NCBI GenBank assembly: GCA_014359765.1
Contig: JACIYT010000014.1
Span: 1-64,000 of the forward strand
DNA: 64,000 nt
Direction of reading: 5' to 3'
From: Roseovarius sp.
GTDB taxonomy: Bacteria > Pseudomonadota > Alphaproteobacteria > Rhodobacterales > Rhodobacteraceae
The notes below the pieces were generated by a model. The model saw only the letters and a program-made list of their open reading frames with translations. It did no database searches and was not told the DNA's origin. Positions 46,924 to 57,283 of the stretch are shown here, one piece after another; position 1 is the first letter of the stretch, and every line of letters starts with the position of its first letter. The position numbers and the translations under genes are program-made.

Positions 46924-47858
46924 TGGTGGCGGGGATGGCGATTCCGGCGGCGGAGGAGGCCGCGCCCTGGCTGATCCTCGGCGCGGCGGCGGTGCTGGTG
47001 CTGGTCTATCGCAGCGGCCTGCGGCGCCTGCGCGCGCGGGCGAGGGCACAGGCGGCCGCGCCTGCGAAGCGACCGCTCTTCACCGAGGCCGAGCTCGAAC
47101 GCTATGCGCGCCATATCGTGCTGCGCGAGATCGGCGGGCCGGGGCAGAAGGCGCTCAGGCAGGCGCGGGTGCTGGTGATCGGCGCGGGGGGGCTTGGCGC
47201 GCCGGTGCTGCTCTATCTGGCGGCGGCGGGGGTGGGCACGATCGGGGTGATCGACGACGACCGGGTGGAGAATTCCAACCTGCAGCGGCAGGTGATCCAC
47301 CGCGATGGCGATATCGGCCTGCCCAAGGTGCAATCGGCGGCTGCGGCGATGCGCGCGCAGAACCCCAATGTGGAAGTGCACCCCCATGCGCGGCGGCTGG
47401 AGCCTGCGATCGCGGAGGCGCTTTTTGCCGAATATGACCTGATCATTGACGGCACCGACAATTTCGACACGCGATACCTCGTGAACGCGACCGCCGCCGC
47501 GCTCGGCAAGCCTCTGATTTCCGGTGCCCTCTCGCAATGGGAGGGGCAGCTGAGCGTGTTCGACCCGGCGCGCGGCGCGCCGTGCTACCGGTGCATCTTT
47601 CCCGAGGCTCCCGCGCCGGGCCTCGCCCCGTCCTGCGCCGAGGCGGGGGTGCTCGGGCCGCTGCCCGGTGTCGTGGGCGCGATGATGGCGGTCGAGGCGA
47701 TCAAGGTGATCACCGGGGCGGGGCACGCGTTGCGCGGCGAGATGCTGATCTATGACGCGCTCTTTGGCGAGAGCCGCAAGATCACGTTGCGCGCGCGGCC
47801 CGGCTGCCCGGTCTGTGGCGCACAAGGAGAGAGCGATGACCAACCCGCTGCTGGATGA
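46923..47858 (+). CDS. moeB: MoeB/ThiF-type adenylyltransferase with N-terminal membrane helix
   Basis: 311 aa. E1-like enzyme that adenylates the C-terminus of MoaD or ThiS for sulfur transfer in molybdopterin or thiamine synthesis. ERYARHIVLREIGGPGQ, nucleotide loop VIGAGGLGAPVLLYLAAAGVG, DDDRVENSNLQRQVIH, Asp in IIDGTDNFDTRY, two Zn-cysteine pairs (CYRCIF and CPVCG). Ahead of the domain lies a likely TM helix (APWLILGAAAVLVLVY) plus a basic linker, not present in E. coli MoeB. It uses the ATG at 46923, inside the dut stop. Choice between MoeB and ThiF is open. Confidence 0.85.
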   Translation: MVAGMAIPAAEEAAPWLILGAAAVLVLVYRSGLRRLRARARAQAAAPAKRPLFTEAELERYARHIVLREIGGPGQKALRQARVLVIGAGGLGAPVLLYLAAAGVGTIGVIDDDRVENSNLQRQVIHRDGDIGLPKVQSAAAAMRAQNPNVEVHPHARRLEPAIAEALFAEYDLIIDGTDNFDTRYLVNATAAALGKPLISGALSQWEGQLSVFDPARGAPCYRCIFPEAPAPGLAPSCAEAGVLGPLPGVVGAMMAVEAIKVITGAGHALRGEMLIYDALFGESRKITLRARPGCPVCGAQGESDDQPAAG

Positions 47859-49848
47859 CTGGACCACGCCCTTTGGCCTCGCGCCCTTCGACGCGATAGG
47901 GGACGAGGATTTCGCCCCCGCGCTTGACGCGGCGCTGGCCGAGGCGCGCGCCGAGGTGGCCATGATTGCCGAAAATCCCGAGCCGCCCGATTTCTCCAAC
48001 ACGATTGCGGCGCTCGAGGCCTCTGGCAGGACGCTCGACCGGGTGCTGTCGGTCTTCTTCACCGTGGCGGGCGCGGACAGCAATCCGCGGCGGCAGGAAT
48101 TGCAGCGCGCCTTCAGCCCGAAGCTCGCGGCCTATTCTTCGGAGCTTCATGGCAACAAGGCGCTTTTCGCGCGGATCGCGGCGGTCTGGGAGGCGCGCGA
48201 GACGCTCGGTCTGACGGCGGAGGAGGCGCGGCTGCTGATGCTCACGCATCGCGCCTTTCGCCGGGCGGGGGCGGCGCTGACCGGTGCCGAGGAGGCCCGG
48301 ATGCGCGCGATCATGGCGCGGCTGGCGGAGCTGGGCACGGCGTTTACGCAGAACCTTCTGGCGGACGAGGCGGGCTGGCACATGGCGCTCACCGAGGCCG
48401 ATCTGGAGGGGCTGCCGGGCTTCGTGGTGGATGCCGCGCGCGCGGCGGGGCGCGAGCGGGGGCTGGAGGGGCCTGCGATCACGCTGTCGCGCTCGCTCAT
48501 CGTGCCGTTCCTGCAATTCTCGCCCCGGCGCGACCTGCGCCGCCGGGCATATGAGGCCTGGGCCGCGCGCGGGGCGATGGGGGGCGCCACGGACAATCGC
48601 GCGATCGCGACCGAAATCCTCGCGCTGCGCGCCGAGCGCGCGGCGCTTCTGGGCTACGAGAGCTTTGCCGCCTACAAGCTGGAAACCGAGATGGCGGGCA
48701 AGCCGGAGGCGGTGCGCGATCTGCTGATGGCGGTGTGGGAGCCCGCGCGCGCCCGCGCCGAGGCGGATGCCGAGACGCTCACCGCGATGCTGCGCGAGGA
48801 CGGGATCAACGACGATCTGGCGCCCTGGGACTGGCGCTATTACGCCGAGAGGCGGCGGCAGGCCGAGCACGATCTCGACGAGGCGCAGATCAAGCCCTAT
48901 CTGTCGCTCGACGCGATGATCGCCGCCGCCTTCGATTGCGCCAACCGGCTGTTCGGGCTGGAATTCACGCCGCTCGATGTGGCCCTCTACCACCCCGATT
49001 GCCGCGCCTGGGAGGTGACGCGCGAGGGGCGGCATGTGGCCGTTTTCATCGGCGATTATTTTGCGCGCGGCTCCAAACGCTCGGGGGCGTGGTGTTCGGC
49101 GATGCGCGGGCAGGCGAAATGGCCGAGGGTGCAGGCCCCGGTGGTGATCAATGTGTGCAATTTCGCCAAGGGCGATCCGGCGCTGCTGTCGCATGACGAT
49201 GCGCGCACGCTGTTCCATGAATTCGGCCATGCCCTGCATCACATGCTGTCGGATGTGACCTATGAATCGCTCGCAGGGACGAATGTGGCGCGCGATTTCG
49301 TGGAACTGCCCTCCCAGCTCTTCGAGCATTGGCTGGATGTGCCCGAGGTGCTGGAGAAACACGCCCGCCATGTCACAACCGGCGAGGCGATGCCGCGCGC
49401 ATTGCTCGACCGGCTCCTGGGCGCGGCGAATTTCGACATGGGGTTTCAGACGGTGGAATACGTGGCCTCGGCGCTCGTTGATCTGGCGTTCCATGAGGGC
49501 GCGCCCCCCGAGGATGCGATGGCCCGGCAAGCGGCGGTGCTGCGCGAGATCGGGATGCCGCCCGCCATTGCGATGCGTCACGCGACGCCGCATTTCGCCC
49601 ATGTATTTTCCGGAGATGGCTATTCCTCGGGCTATTACAGCTACATGTGGTCCGAGGTGATGGATGCCGATGCCTTTGCCAGCTTCACCGAGGCGGGCGG
49701 CCCGTTCGATGCGGCGCGCGCGCGCGCGCTCGAGCGGCATATCCTGTCGCGCGGCGGCACAAAGGAGGCGGCGGCGCTCTATCGGGCGTTTCGCGGGCGG
49801 CTGCCGGGGGTGGAGGCGCTGTTGCGCGGGCGGGGTCTCGCGGCATGA
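47836..49848 (+). CDS. M3-family metallopeptidase (peptidyl-dipeptidase Dcp / oligopeptidase)
   Basis: 670 aa zinc peptidase. Catalytic HEFGHALHH (first His about 461) with the downstream Glu in YESLAGTNVARDFVELPSQLFEHW. Conserved blocks PYLSLDAMIAAAFDCANRLFGLEF, FIGDYFARGSKRSGAWCS and GDGYSSGYYSYMWSEVMDADAF are typical of Dcp/OpdA-type enzymes. No signal peptide, so cytoplasmic peptide recycling is expected. ATG at 47836 has AAGGAGA upstream and overlaps the MoeB gene end by 23 bases. Confidence 0.92.
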   Translation: MTNPLLDDWTTPFGLAPFDAIGDEDFAPALDAALAEARAEVAMIAENPEPPDFSNTIAALEASGRTLDRVLSVFFTVAGADSNPRRQELQRAFSPKLAAYSSELHGNKALFARIAAVWEARETLGLTAEEARLLMLTHRAFRRAGAALTGAEEARMRAIMARLAELGTAFTQNLLADEAGWHMALTEADLEGLPGFVVDAARAAGRERGLEGPAITLSRSLIVPFLQFSPRRDLRRRAYEAWAARGAMGGATDNRAIATEILALRAERAALLGYESFAAYKLETEMAGKPEAVRDLLMAVWEPARARAEADAETLTAMLREDGINDDLAPWDWRYYAERRRQAEHDLDEAQIKPYLSLDAMIAAAFDCANRLFGLEFTPLDVALYHPDCRAWEVTREGRHVAVFIGDYFARGSKRSGAWCSAMRGQAKWPRVQAPVVINVCNFAKGDPALLSHDDARTLFHEFGHALHHMLSDVTYESLAGTNVARDFVELPSQLFEHWLDVPEVLEKHARHVTTGEAMPRALLDRLLGAANFDMGFQTVEYVASALVDLAFHEGAPPEDAMARQAAVLREIGMPPAIAMRHATPHFAHVFSGDGYSSGYYSYMWSEVMDADAFASFTEAGGPFDAARARALERHILSRGGTKEAAALYRAFRGRLPGVEALLRGRGLAA

Positions 49849-50154
49849 GCCGGGGCTTGACCGATTCGCCCATATCTGGCAGCATGGACAAGATATAGAG
49901 ATGGTTTTCGGCTCGCCTACGAGGGATGGCAGCGCCCTCCAGAAAAGGGGCAAGAGGCTACGCCGACCGCAACCGATGGTTCGCATGCAGGCGGATCGGC
50001 GATCGACCCTCGCCGCACCCATGAGGCGGAACGATCAGGGGACGCAATCAGACCGGGCACGACCCGAGCAGCGGGAACGAGGGGCCGAGCCAACGGCCCC
50101 CGTTTCCCGTCCCGCCATCCCCGGCGCGCGCACCGTTTCGCAAGGCGCCGCGCG
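49849..50154. other. Gap between the M3 peptidase and the LysE gene
   Basis: 306 bases. Apart from the hairpin at 50073 nothing firm is seen. Frames through it lack start signals and family features. It should hold the promoter for the LysE-type gene. Confidence 0.5.
50073..50108 (+). terminator. Imperfect 15-bp hairpin upstream of the LysE gene
   Basis: GGGAACGAGGGGCCG, loop AGCCAA, CGGCCCCCGTTTCCC: a perfect 7-bp GC core (GGGGCCG/CGGCCCC) extended by an imperfect outer stem. It sits 225 bases after the peptidase gene and 46 before the LysE gene. Either a terminator or a leader hairpin. Confidence 0.45.
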
Positions 50155-50754
50155 ATGACGATCGAGCTCCTTTCCGCGCTTGTCGCCTTTGCCTTTGTCA
50201 CGGTGATCACGCCGGGGCCGAACAACCTGATGCTGATGGCGTCGGGCACCAATTTTGGCTTTCGCCGCACCATTCCGCATATGCTGGGGGTGGGGCTCGG
50301 ATTTCCCATGATGCTGGTCTGTGTGGGGCTGGGGGTGATGCAACTCTTCGATCTCTGGCCGCTTGCTTATCTGGTGCTCAAGGTGGTCTCGGTCCTCTAT
50401 CTGCTCTGGCTCGCCTGGAAGATCGCCAATGCCGCGCCGCCCTCGGATGCCAGGGTGGAGGGGCGGCCACTGACCTTCGTGCAGGCGGCGGCGTTTCAAT
50501 GGGTCAACCCCAAGGCGTGGAGCATGGCGCTCTCGGCGGTGACGCTCTATGCGGCGGGGCGCGATTTCGCGGCGGTGCTGCTGGTGGCGGGGGTCTATGT
50601 CGCCTGTGGCGTGATCAGCACGACGACCTGGACGATGCTTGGCCAGCAGATCCGGCGCGTGCTGCGGGGGCCCGGGCGGCTGCGGGTGTTCAACCGGGTG
50701 ATGGCGGGGCTGCTGGTGGCGACGCTGGTGCCGGTGCTCTGGCCGGCGGGGTAG
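50155..50754 (+). CDS. LysE/RhtB-family amino-acid exporter
   Basis: 199 aa inner-membrane protein with about six helices. The N-terminal signature [39 protein letters not shown] and [18 protein letters not shown] mark the LysE/RhtB superfamily that exports amino acids and derivatives. The substrate cannot be read from sequence. Starts at ATG 50155 after GGCGCCGCGCG with no strong Shine-Dalgarno. Monocistronic. Confidence 0.9.
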   Translation: MTIELLSALVAFAFVTVITPGPNNLMLMASGTNFGFRRTIPHMLGVGLGFPMMLVCVGLGVMQLFDLWPLAYLVLKVVSVLYLLWLAWKIANAAPPSDARVEGRPLTFVQAAAFQWVNPKAWSMALSAVTLYAAGRDFAAVLLVAGVYVACGVISTTTWTMLGQQIRRVLRGPGRLRVFNRVMAGLLVATLVPVLWPAG

Positions 50755-51007
50755 GGGCGCGCGCGGAAACAAGGCGTGCCTGCACGCCGCCGCGCATCGA
50801 CGGGCCGCCCCCCGGCCCGGCGATTTGGCTGCCACCGGCGCATCGCTCCGAGCGTATCAGGATCTGGCCGGGATAAAGCGCAGCATGAGCACCGTCGGAT
50901 CGCCGCGCCGCGGCCCGTCATGCGCGCCCCCTCTGCCCCCGCGCCTTGCGATTGCAAATCCCTCCGCCTGCCGCCATATAGCGAGGCATCCAGACGGGAG
51001 GGCCGCG

Positions 51008-51970
51008 ATGACCCATTATCTCGACTTCGAGAAACCGCTTGCCGAAATCGAGGGCAAGGCCGAGGAGTTGCGCGCGATTGCCCGCGCCAACAGCGAGACC
51101 GATGTCGAGGAGGAGGCACGCGCGCTCGATGCCAAGGCGGCGGTGCTCCTGCGCGACCTCTACAAATCGCTCACGCCCTGGCGCAAATGCCAGGTGGCGC
51201 GCCATCCCGACCGCCCGCATTGCCGCGACTATATCGAGGCGCTCTTTACCGAATACACGCCGCTGGCCGGCGACCGCGCCTTTGGCGAGGATGAGGCGGT
51301 GATGGGCGGGCTGGCGCGGCTCGGGGATCGGCCCGTGATGGTGATCGGCCACGAGAAGGGCCACGACACCAAATCCCGCCTGACGCATAATTTCGGCATG
51401 GCCCGGCCCGAGGGCTATCGCAAGGCGGTGCGGCTGATGGAGATGGCCGACCGCTTCGGCCTGCCGGTGGTGACGCTGGTCGATACGCCCGGCGCCTATC
51501 CCGGTAAGGGCGCCGAGGAACGCGGCCAGGCCGAGGCCATCGCCCGCGCGACACAGACCTGTCTTTCCATTGGTGTGCCGCTGGTGTCGGTGATCATCGG
51601 CGAGGGCGGATCGGGGGGGGCTGTGGCCTTTGCCAGTGCCAACCGCGTGGCGATGCTCGAACATTCGGTCTATTCGGTGATCTCGCCCGAGGGCTGCGCC
51701 TCGATCCTGTGGAAGGATGCCGAGAAGATGCGCGAGGCCGCCGAGGCGCTGCGGCTGACCGCGCAGGACCTGAACAGGCTGGGCGTCATCGACCGCATCA
51801 TCGACGAGCCCCTGGGCGGGGCCCATCGCGACCGCGACGCCACCATCGCCGCCGTGGGCAAGGCGATCTCGGCCATGCTGAGCGACCTGTCCGCCAAGGA
51901 CCGCGCCGCGCTCATCCGCGACCGCCGCGAGAAGTTCCTCGGCATGGGCGCGAGGGGGCTCGCGGCCTGA
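51008..51970 (+). CDS. accA: Acetyl-CoA carboxylase carboxyltransferase subunit alpha
   Basis: With AccD, transfers the carboxyl group from biotin carrier protein to acetyl-CoA to form malonyl-CoA, the first step of fatty-acid synthesis. 320 aa, full length. Blocks [69 protein letters not shown] (here [17 protein letters not shown]) and [19 protein letters not shown] are family standards. ATG at 51008 follows GGGAGGGCCGCG. A TATAGC element sits about 35 bases upstream and may be part of its -10. Between 50755 and 51007 no gene is seen. Confidence 0.95.
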   Translation: MTHYLDFEKPLAEIEGKAEELRAIARANSETDVEEEARALDAKAAVLLRDLYKSLTPWRKCQVARHPDRPHCRDYIEALFTEYTPLAGDRAFGEDEAVMGGLARLGDRPVMVIGHEKGHDTKSRLTHNFGMARPEGYRKAVRLMEMADRFGLPVVTLVDTPGAYPGKGAEERGQAEAIARATQTCLSIGVPLVSVIIGEGGSGGAVAFASANRVAMLEHSVYSVISPEGCASILWKDAEKMREAAEALRLTAQDLNRLGVIDRIIDEPLGGAHRDRDATIAAVGKAISAMLSDLSAKDRAALIRDRREKFLGMGARGLAA

Positions 51971-52196
51971 AGCGCCTTCTGGCGGAGGCCGCGCCCGGTC
52001 ATGCAGCTCCTGGAGGGCGTGGCCGTTGGCGGGCGATGGTCGCTCGATTTCATCAGCGATGCGCTGGTCCCCCAGCGCCGCAACACGCCTTGCGCCAGGT
52101 TCAGATCACGGGCAGCGCGAGGCACTGCCAATTTTCTCGAACCGTGGAGAGGCTCCGACTTGCGCCGACCGCCACCACCCGCTAGACCGCGCCCAC

Positions 52197-52286
52197 GGAC
52201 AGTTGGCCGAGTGGTCGAAGGCGCACGCCTGGAAAGTGTGTAGGCGGGAAACCGTCTCGAGGGTTCGAATCCCTCACTGTCCGCCA
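52197..52286 (+). tRNA. tRNA-Ser (anticodon GGA)
   Basis: Acceptor GGACAGT pairs with ACTGTCC; discriminator G and encoded CCA follow. The anticodon stem CACGC/GTGTG encloses loop CTGGAAA with anticodon GGA (reads UCC/UCU). There is a long variable arm as in all serine tRNAs, and T-loop GGTTCGAATCC. Reads rightward, and its 3' end faces the restriction-modification/recombinase island, the usual side for integration at a tRNA gene. No second copy of its 3' end was found in the window. Confidence 0.95.
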
Positions 52287-52645
52287 CTTGCCCTCGGGAA
52301 AGCGTTCTCCCGATCCGGCTCCAGCCGGAATTTCTCGTTGTTTTCGAGGGTTATGCGGGAGAGGCTGAGCACTGGCCTCTGGGCCAAGAGGTCAGAAAGC
52401 GCTCTCTCAGGGCCGATACTCTCTGAACCTGTTGACTGCGCAGATTTGGTGAATTTTTCGCAAGGCTCTGGAAACACGTCATTATTTTGTAACGAAACCT
52501 GAACACTTTGATGTGGGTGGCATTCTCGCAGAAATGACCGGGATCGGACGTTCGCCAGCGTCCCGACGGGTGTGGAGCGCGCTGCCAGCGGTGCCGCGCC
52601 TCGCGGTGGGTTCAAATCAACATTGTTTTCTCGAACCAACGGCAC
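52287..52645. other. Gap between tRNA-Ser and hsdR
   Basis: 359 bases. No gene supported. A 123-codon minus-strand frame covers it but runs into the tRNA and has no family features. Two T-loop-like snippets (GGTTCAAATC at 52610, and GGTTCGAGA on the other strand ending at 52629) may be traces of old tRNA-derived junctions. Confidence 0.45.
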
Positions 52646-55600
52646 TCAATTGGCCCATTGCGAAGACAGCGCTTCCGCCTGTTGCAGAACGGTCCTGATC
52701 GCAGCGTCCTGCAGGTCTGGAGGATACCCGTACTTACGCAAGATGCGTTTCACCAGAACCCGCATGCGTGCCCTTGCGGACTCGCGATGGGACCAGTCCA
52801 CAGTCACGTTCGACTTGAGGCTCTCCAGAAGCTCGTGCGCGATCAGCTTGAGTGAATCGTTCCCAAGGACCTCGATCGCGCTTTCATTGGTGGCGAGAGC
52901 GTCGTAGAAGGCGATCTCTTCCTCGGTCAGGCCTTCTTCCTCGCCCCTCTTCCTGGCCTCTCGAATGTCATGCGCCAGTTCGATCAGCTCCTGGAGCACT
53001 TCGACAGTGCTGATCGCATTCGTGTGGTACCGCGCAACGGCCTGCTCCAACCGCTCAGAAAACTTCTTGCTCTCGACGACGTTTGACCGGGCGCGAGCAC
53101 TGATCTCGTCGTTGAGCAGCTTCTTGAGCGCCTCAAGCGCGAGGTTCTTCTGTTCCATCTGCCGGACTTCCGCCAGGAACTCATCCGATAGTATCGAGAT
53201 ATCCGGCGATTTGAGTCCGGCGGCCGAGAGGATATCGACGATCTCTGTCGAAACCACGGACCTGTCGATGATCTGCTGAACGGCAAGGCGCTTGTCGGCC
53301 GCCGAGCCACCTGTCCCTTGCGTGGCCTTTACAATCGCTGCCCGAACGGCCTGGAAGAAACCGACTTCATCGCGAATGCGCTGGGCCTCTTCGCTGGCCG
53401 CTGCCAGTGCGAACGCCTTTGATAGGGCAAGGACGTCGTCCTGGTATCGCCGAAGGGCTTTCTTTCTTGCTTCTTCGTCCGCCTCCTTGGCGGCTGCCGC
53501 GTGCTGGCGCTCCAGGATCCAGTTCATTGCTGCCGCGAGCGTCCGGAGGCGATGTGACGCTTCCCCCTTTAAAGCTTGGCTGTAGTCGAACCCATGGAAG
53601 TGATCCTGAACGATCTCGTAGCGCTTCAGCATTTCCGCCACTGCCTCGGTCTCGTCGATGCCGGCCTGGCGCCGGTCGCTCTCGGAATACTGGCCCAGCG
53701 CGTTTTTCAGGTTTTGGGCGATCCCGATGTAATCGACGACGAGACCGGCGGGCTTGTCGCGGAAGACGCGGTTCACCCGGGCGATCGCCTGCATCAACCC
53801 GTGCCCCTGCATCGGCTTGTCGATGTACATCGTGTGCATCGACGGGGCGTCGAAGCCGGTCAGCCACATGTCGCGAACGATCACCAGTTTCAGCGAATCG
53901 TCCGGATCCTTGGCGCGCTTCCCGATCAGATCCCTGCGTGCCTTGTTGCCGATGTGTCGTTGCCAATCCGCCGGGTCTGATGCCGACCCCGTCATCACGA
54001 TCTTGATGACGCCGGCATTGTCATCGTCGGAATGCCACTCGGGACGAAGCGCCACGATCTCGTTGTAAAGCGCGACGCAGATTCGCCGGCTCATGCAGAC
54101 GATCATGCCCTTGCCATCAAGCGCGGCGAGCCGCCGTTCGAAATGCTCGACGATATCCGCCGCGACCATCTTCAGGCGTTTCTCGGCGCCAACCAGCGCC
54201 TCGACGTTCGACCACTTCTGCTTCAGCTTTTCCTGTTCGGTCAGGGCCTCGTCTTCTGTCAGTGCTTCGATCTCGGCATCGATCCGGGGCTTCTCCTCCT
54301 CGGGTAACTCGATGCGGGCCAACCGGCTTTCGTAGTAGATGGGTACCGTCGCGCCATCCTCGACCGCGCGGGTGATGTCGTAGATGTCGACGTAGTCGCC
54401 AAAGACAGCGGGCGTGTTTACATCGTCCTTTTCGATCGGCGTTCCGGTGAAGCCGATGAAAGACGCATTGGGCAGCGCATCCCGGAGGAGTTTCGCGAAA
54501 CCATAGGTGCGCTTGCCGGTCTTCGGGTCGATCTTTGCCCGGAATCCATAATGGCTCCGGTGGGCCTCGTCGGCAATCACGACCACGTTGCGCCGGTCGG
54601 TCATCTTCCCTTCCGACAGCTTCTGCAGGGTCGTGAAGATGATCCCGCCGGAGACGCGGCTCAGGACCTGTTGCAGATGCTCGCGGCTCCCCGCCTGCTC
54701 GGGCGTCTGGCGGATCAGGTCGCGGCACATGGAAAAGGTCTGGAACAGCTGATCGTCGAGATCGTTGCGATCGGTCAGCACGACGATGGTCGGGTTCTCC
54801 ATCTGCGGGTGCCGCACCAGTTGACCTGCGAAGAACGCCATGAGCAGGCTCTTTCCCGAGCCTTGGGTGTGCCAAATCACCCCGGCCTTGCGGTCGCCAT
54901 CGACGGCGGTTGCGCGCATCGTGCTTTGAACCGCCTTCTTGACCGCGTGAAACTGGTGATAGCCGGCGATGATCTTGCCGATGCCCGAGCCGGTGTCGCC
55001 GAACACCGTGAAGTCGCGGATGAGCTCCAGAAAGCGCCGTTTCTCGAAGACGCCCTCGATCAGCACGTCCATCTCGGGGCTGCCCTTAGGCGCCACCTCG
55101 CGGCCGTCGGTGGTGCGCCAGGGCATGAAACGTTCTTCGTTGGCCGTGAGCGACCCGACCCGCGCCAGGGTGCCGTCGGACGTCACCAGCACCGCGTTTG
55201 TGCGAAAGAGCGAGGGAATCTCGGCCTTGTAGGTCTGCAACTGATTGTAGGCAGTGGTGAGCGTTGCCGTCTCCGCGCCGGGGTTCTTGAGCTCGATGAC
55301 CGCAAGCGGCAAGCCGTTCACGAAGACCACCACATCGGGCCGGCGATTGTGGCCATTCTCGATCACGACCATCTGATCGACAACCAGCCAGTCGTTGGCG
55401 TCCGGGTTGTCGAAATCCACGAGGCGCACCTTGTCGCCGCGAATGGTGCCGTCCTCGGCGTGAAACTCGACATCCACGCCCTCGACAATCAGCCGGTGAA
55501 GCCTGCGGTTTTCCTCGACCAGCGAGGCACTTTCCGACCCCAGAACCTGCTTGATCGCCTCCTCGCGGGCACCTTCGGGAATGCGAGGGTTCAGCCGTTC

Positions 55601-55765
55601 GACCGCTGCTTTCAGCCTCCCGCGCAGGATGACGTCATCATTGGCCGCTCGCTCGGGCGCGGTGCCGTCCGGGCCAATGACGGCGTCGGGCGCGTTCGCA
55701 TACCCAAGCTCGCGGAACGCGGCGATCAGGGCCTTCTCGATGTCGTCTTCGGTGAGGAAGGTCAT
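52646..55765 (-). CDS. hsdR: Type I restriction enzyme, R subunit (HsdR)
   Basis: DNA-translocating nuclease subunit of a type I R-M system. 1039 aa, full length. N-terminal PD-(D/E)xK nuclease around [23 protein letters not shown] (Asp...GluxLys); SF2 helicase with Walker [12 protein letters not shown] (Lys about 305), [17 protein letters not shown] (Asp about 399), [12 protein letters not shown] and [24 protein letters not shown] (motif VI); long helical C-terminus with [15 protein letters not shown] for contact with the methylase. ATG at 55765 gives [14 protein letters not shown]. Separated from hsdM/hsdS by three accessory genes and a 328-base gap, so it may have its own promoter. Confidence 0.94.
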   Translation of the reverse strand: MTFLTEDDIEKALIAAFRELGYANAPDAVIGPDGTAPERAANDDVILRGRLKAAVERLNPRIPEGAREEAIKQVLGSESASLVEENRRLHRLIVEGVDVEFHAEDGTIRGDKVRLVDFDNPDANDWLVVDQMVVIENGHNRRPDVVVFVNGLPLAVIELKNPGAETATLTTAYNQLQTYKAEIPSLFRTNAVLVTSDGTLARVGSLTANEERFMPWRTTDGREVAPKGSPEMDVLIEGVFEKRRFLELIRDFTVFGDTGSGIGKIIAGYHQFHAVKKAVQSTMRATAVDGDRKAGVIWHTQGSGKSLLMAFFAGQLVRHPQMENPTIVVLTDRNDLDDQLFQTFSMCRDLIRQTPEQAGSREHLQQVLSRVSGGIIFTTLQKLSEGKMTDRRNVVVIADEAHRSHYGFRAKIDPKTGKRTYGFAKLLRDALPNASFIGFTGTPIEKDDVNTPAVFGDYVDIYDITRAVEDGATVPIYYESRLARIELPEEEKPRIDAEIEALTEDEALTEQEKLKQKWSNVEALVGAEKRLKMVAADIVEHFERRLAALDGKGMIVCMSRRICVALYNEIVALRPEWHSDDDNAGVIKIVMTGSASDPADWQRHIGNKARRDLIGKRAKDPDDSLKLVIVRDMWLTGFDAPSMHTMYIDKPMQGHGLMQAIARVNRVFRDKPAGLVVDYIGIAQNLKNALGQYSESDRRQAGIDETEAVAEMLKRYEIVQDHFHGFDYSQALKGEASHRLRTLAAAMNWILERQHAAAAKEADEEARKKALRRYQDDVLALSKAFALAAASEEAQRIRDEVGFFQAVRAAIVKATQGTGGSAADKRLAVQQIIDRSVVSTEIVDILSAAGLKSPDISILSDEFLAEVRQMEQKNLALEALKKLLNDEISARARSNVVESKKFSERLEQAVARYHTNAISTVEVLQELIELAHDIREARKRGEEEGLTEEEIAFYDALATNESAIEVLGNDSLKLIAHELLESLKSNVTVDWSHRESARARMRVLVKRILRKYGYPPDLQDAAIRTVLQQAEALSSQWAN

Positions 55766-56093
55766 AACAAACTCTGTTCAACATTGGGTTGCTTATGGAT
55801 TGCGCTTACCAGCGCATGCGACCATTGAAACTGCTTGCAGATCACACGTGCCCGTTAGAACGGACCGGGCCGCGACTAAAGCCAAGGTCTTCTGAGACTT
55901 CCTTGCCCGCGGGCGTGTGAGGGTCGAGGCACACTGCCCGCGCGAAGGTCTGGTGCGACACCTAGGCAGCCCTGCGGACGCTTCGTTAACTTGACATTCG
56001 CACCTTTCGCGCACATATTGCTCGCAGCTCATCTGCCATGTGTAGAAGGAGTTTTCGAGGTCGCTCCGAGAAATCGGCGCGGCCTTAGCTTTT
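55766..56093. other. Gap before hsdR, with a possible 105-codon frame
   Basis: 328 bases, AT-richer than the surroundings. A minus-strand frame 56110-55793 starts inside the end of the small nuclease-like gene (MPAGAEKAKAAPISRSDLEN at its start) and reads on for 105 codons. It may be a frameshifted tail of that gene or mere open sequence; its second half looks non-protein-like (Arg/Thr/Cys-rich). No clear hsdR promoter was found. Confidence 0.35.
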
Positions 56094-56570
56094 TCAGCGC
56101 CGGCCGGCATGGTACGAGTCCCTCTCCCTCCTGAACTTGCGGACTCGGTGGGTGCGGTCCGTACAGAAAGCCGTCTTCAGAAGCAGGTAGCCCCCACGCT
56201 GTGCCAGAATGACGAGATACTCCTCTTGGTACCACAAGACCCAATTGGACTCTCGTTCGCGCGCCTGTTCCCATACGTCTATGGTCGCAACTGCATCTGC
56301 GTTCTCGATGATCCAGCGTATCAGCGGAAGTCTTTCGCACCGCCTCAAGTCAGGGACACGGTCATCCTCAACACGTCCTTCTGAAATCAGATGCCAGAAG
56401 CAGGCCCATTTCCGATTGTGTTCTGGAACGCGGCGGGCGTTCACGGGCATGTCACGGAACCTGAGATCATACCGAATAATGTCGCGTTCGAAGACTTCAT
56501 AAAGAGCGGCCTCGTATGCGTCCCAAGAGCCGCCGAAATCATTCAGCGTGATTAGTCGAGGTGGCGTCAT
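56094..56570 (-). CDS. Small protein resembling BECR-fold (barnase/RelE-like) nucleases
   Basis: 158 aa. After an N-terminal helix region (SWDAYEAALYEVFERDII), the pattern WACFWHLISEGRVEDDRVPDLRRCERLPLIRWIIENA, then NWVLWYQEEYLVILAQRGGYLLLKTAFCTDRTHRVRKFRRERDSYH resembles phage- and island-borne BECR ribonuclease domains: conserved R/ER, W, YLVIL, TAF and terminal basic residues. The resemblance is by eye only. ATG shares ATGA with the DUF3800 stop, so the two are translated together. It is the last gene before the gap to hsdR. Frame may shift near the end. Confidence 0.5.
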   Translation of the reverse strand: MTPPRLITLNDFGGSWDAYEAALYEVFERDIIRYDLRFRDMPVNARRVPEHNRKWACFWHLISEGRVEDDRVPDLRRCERLPLIRWIIENADAVATIDVWEQARERESNWVLWYQEEYLVILAQRGGYLLLKTAFCTDRTHRVRKFRRERDSYHAGRR

Positions 56571-57283
56571 TGGCGCACCTCGTTGGCGCGCCAGCGCAGC
56601 AAGTTGAATTTCCGGCTTTGAAATGCCGATGTCTGCGAAAGGGATCCCGGCCCAAGTACTGCCCGTAGATCGGCAATCAGCGCCAGTTTGGCCGCACTTC
56701 CCGTTAATCCCCGATTTTCGTAAGCGATGGCACCTATCAGAAGATCAGTGAGTTGCAGGAGCGCGCTCTCATGGGAACGAACCTGCTGAACGCGCTCGAC
56801 GGTCTCGTGGCTAAAGTCGTACAGGCTGTTGCAAAGCACCTCATGCAAATGGCGCGCCTTGCGACCGCCGCGCGTATCCTTGAGGTCAAGGTAGACGCGA
56901 TAGCGGTTCGGGGCCGTGAAGACGTACCGCAGCATGGTGTAGTACATCTTGTAGTACCACTGGTCGTGGTTCTGCCCGAAACGTTCGTGATCCAGTGCTC
57001 CTTTGTCCGGAATAAGAACGCCCCGGAAATGCAGAGCGTCATCTCGCAAGAACAGGGCAATCAGGTCTCGGTAGAAGTCGACTTTCCCTTGTGAGACTTT
57101 CGTCCACTTGACCTCAAAATCAGGAGCCAGGCCGTGGTGCCGCTTGAGGTCACCAATCGCGCGTGAAATGCGCCGCACCTCTTGGGCACGGCAGTACACG
57201 CCCCCAAGAACCATGACCGGGATATTGTCATTCTCCAGGTGACAGCTTTCGTCGCAGTAGATGTTGTAGATCAGTGAGGTCAT
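56567..57283 (-). CDS. DUF3800 domain protein
   Basis: 238 aa. Opens IYNIYCDESCHLENDNIPVMVLGGVYC, the DUF3800 hallmark (acidic DES near the N-terminus), with later conserved acids in RYRVYLDLKDTRGG and ALLQLTDLLIGAIAYENRG. The fold is predicted to be RNase H-like, with three acidic residues that could bind metal. DUF3800 genes are frequent in prophages and defence islands; function unknown. Overlaps its neighbours on both sides by ATGA, between the HEPN-like and the nuclease-like genes. Confidence 0.75.
   Translation of the reverse strand: MTSLIYNIYCDESCHLENDNIPVMVLGGVYCRAQEVRRISRAIGDLKRHHGLAPDFEVKWTKVSQGKVDFYRDLIALFLRDDALHFRGVLIPDKGALDHERFGQNHDQWYYKMYYTMLRYVFTAPNRYRVYLDLKDTRGGRKARHLHEVLCNSLYDFSHETVERVQQVRSHESALLQLTDLLIGAIAYENRGLTGSAAKLALIADLRAVLGPGSLSQTSAFQSRKFNLLRWRANEVRQ

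Noticed and set aside
52274-52645. A 123-codon minus-strand frame between hsdR and tRNA-Ser
   Set aside because: Extends into the tRNA gene, has no RBS or family resemblance, and only open-frame length supports it.
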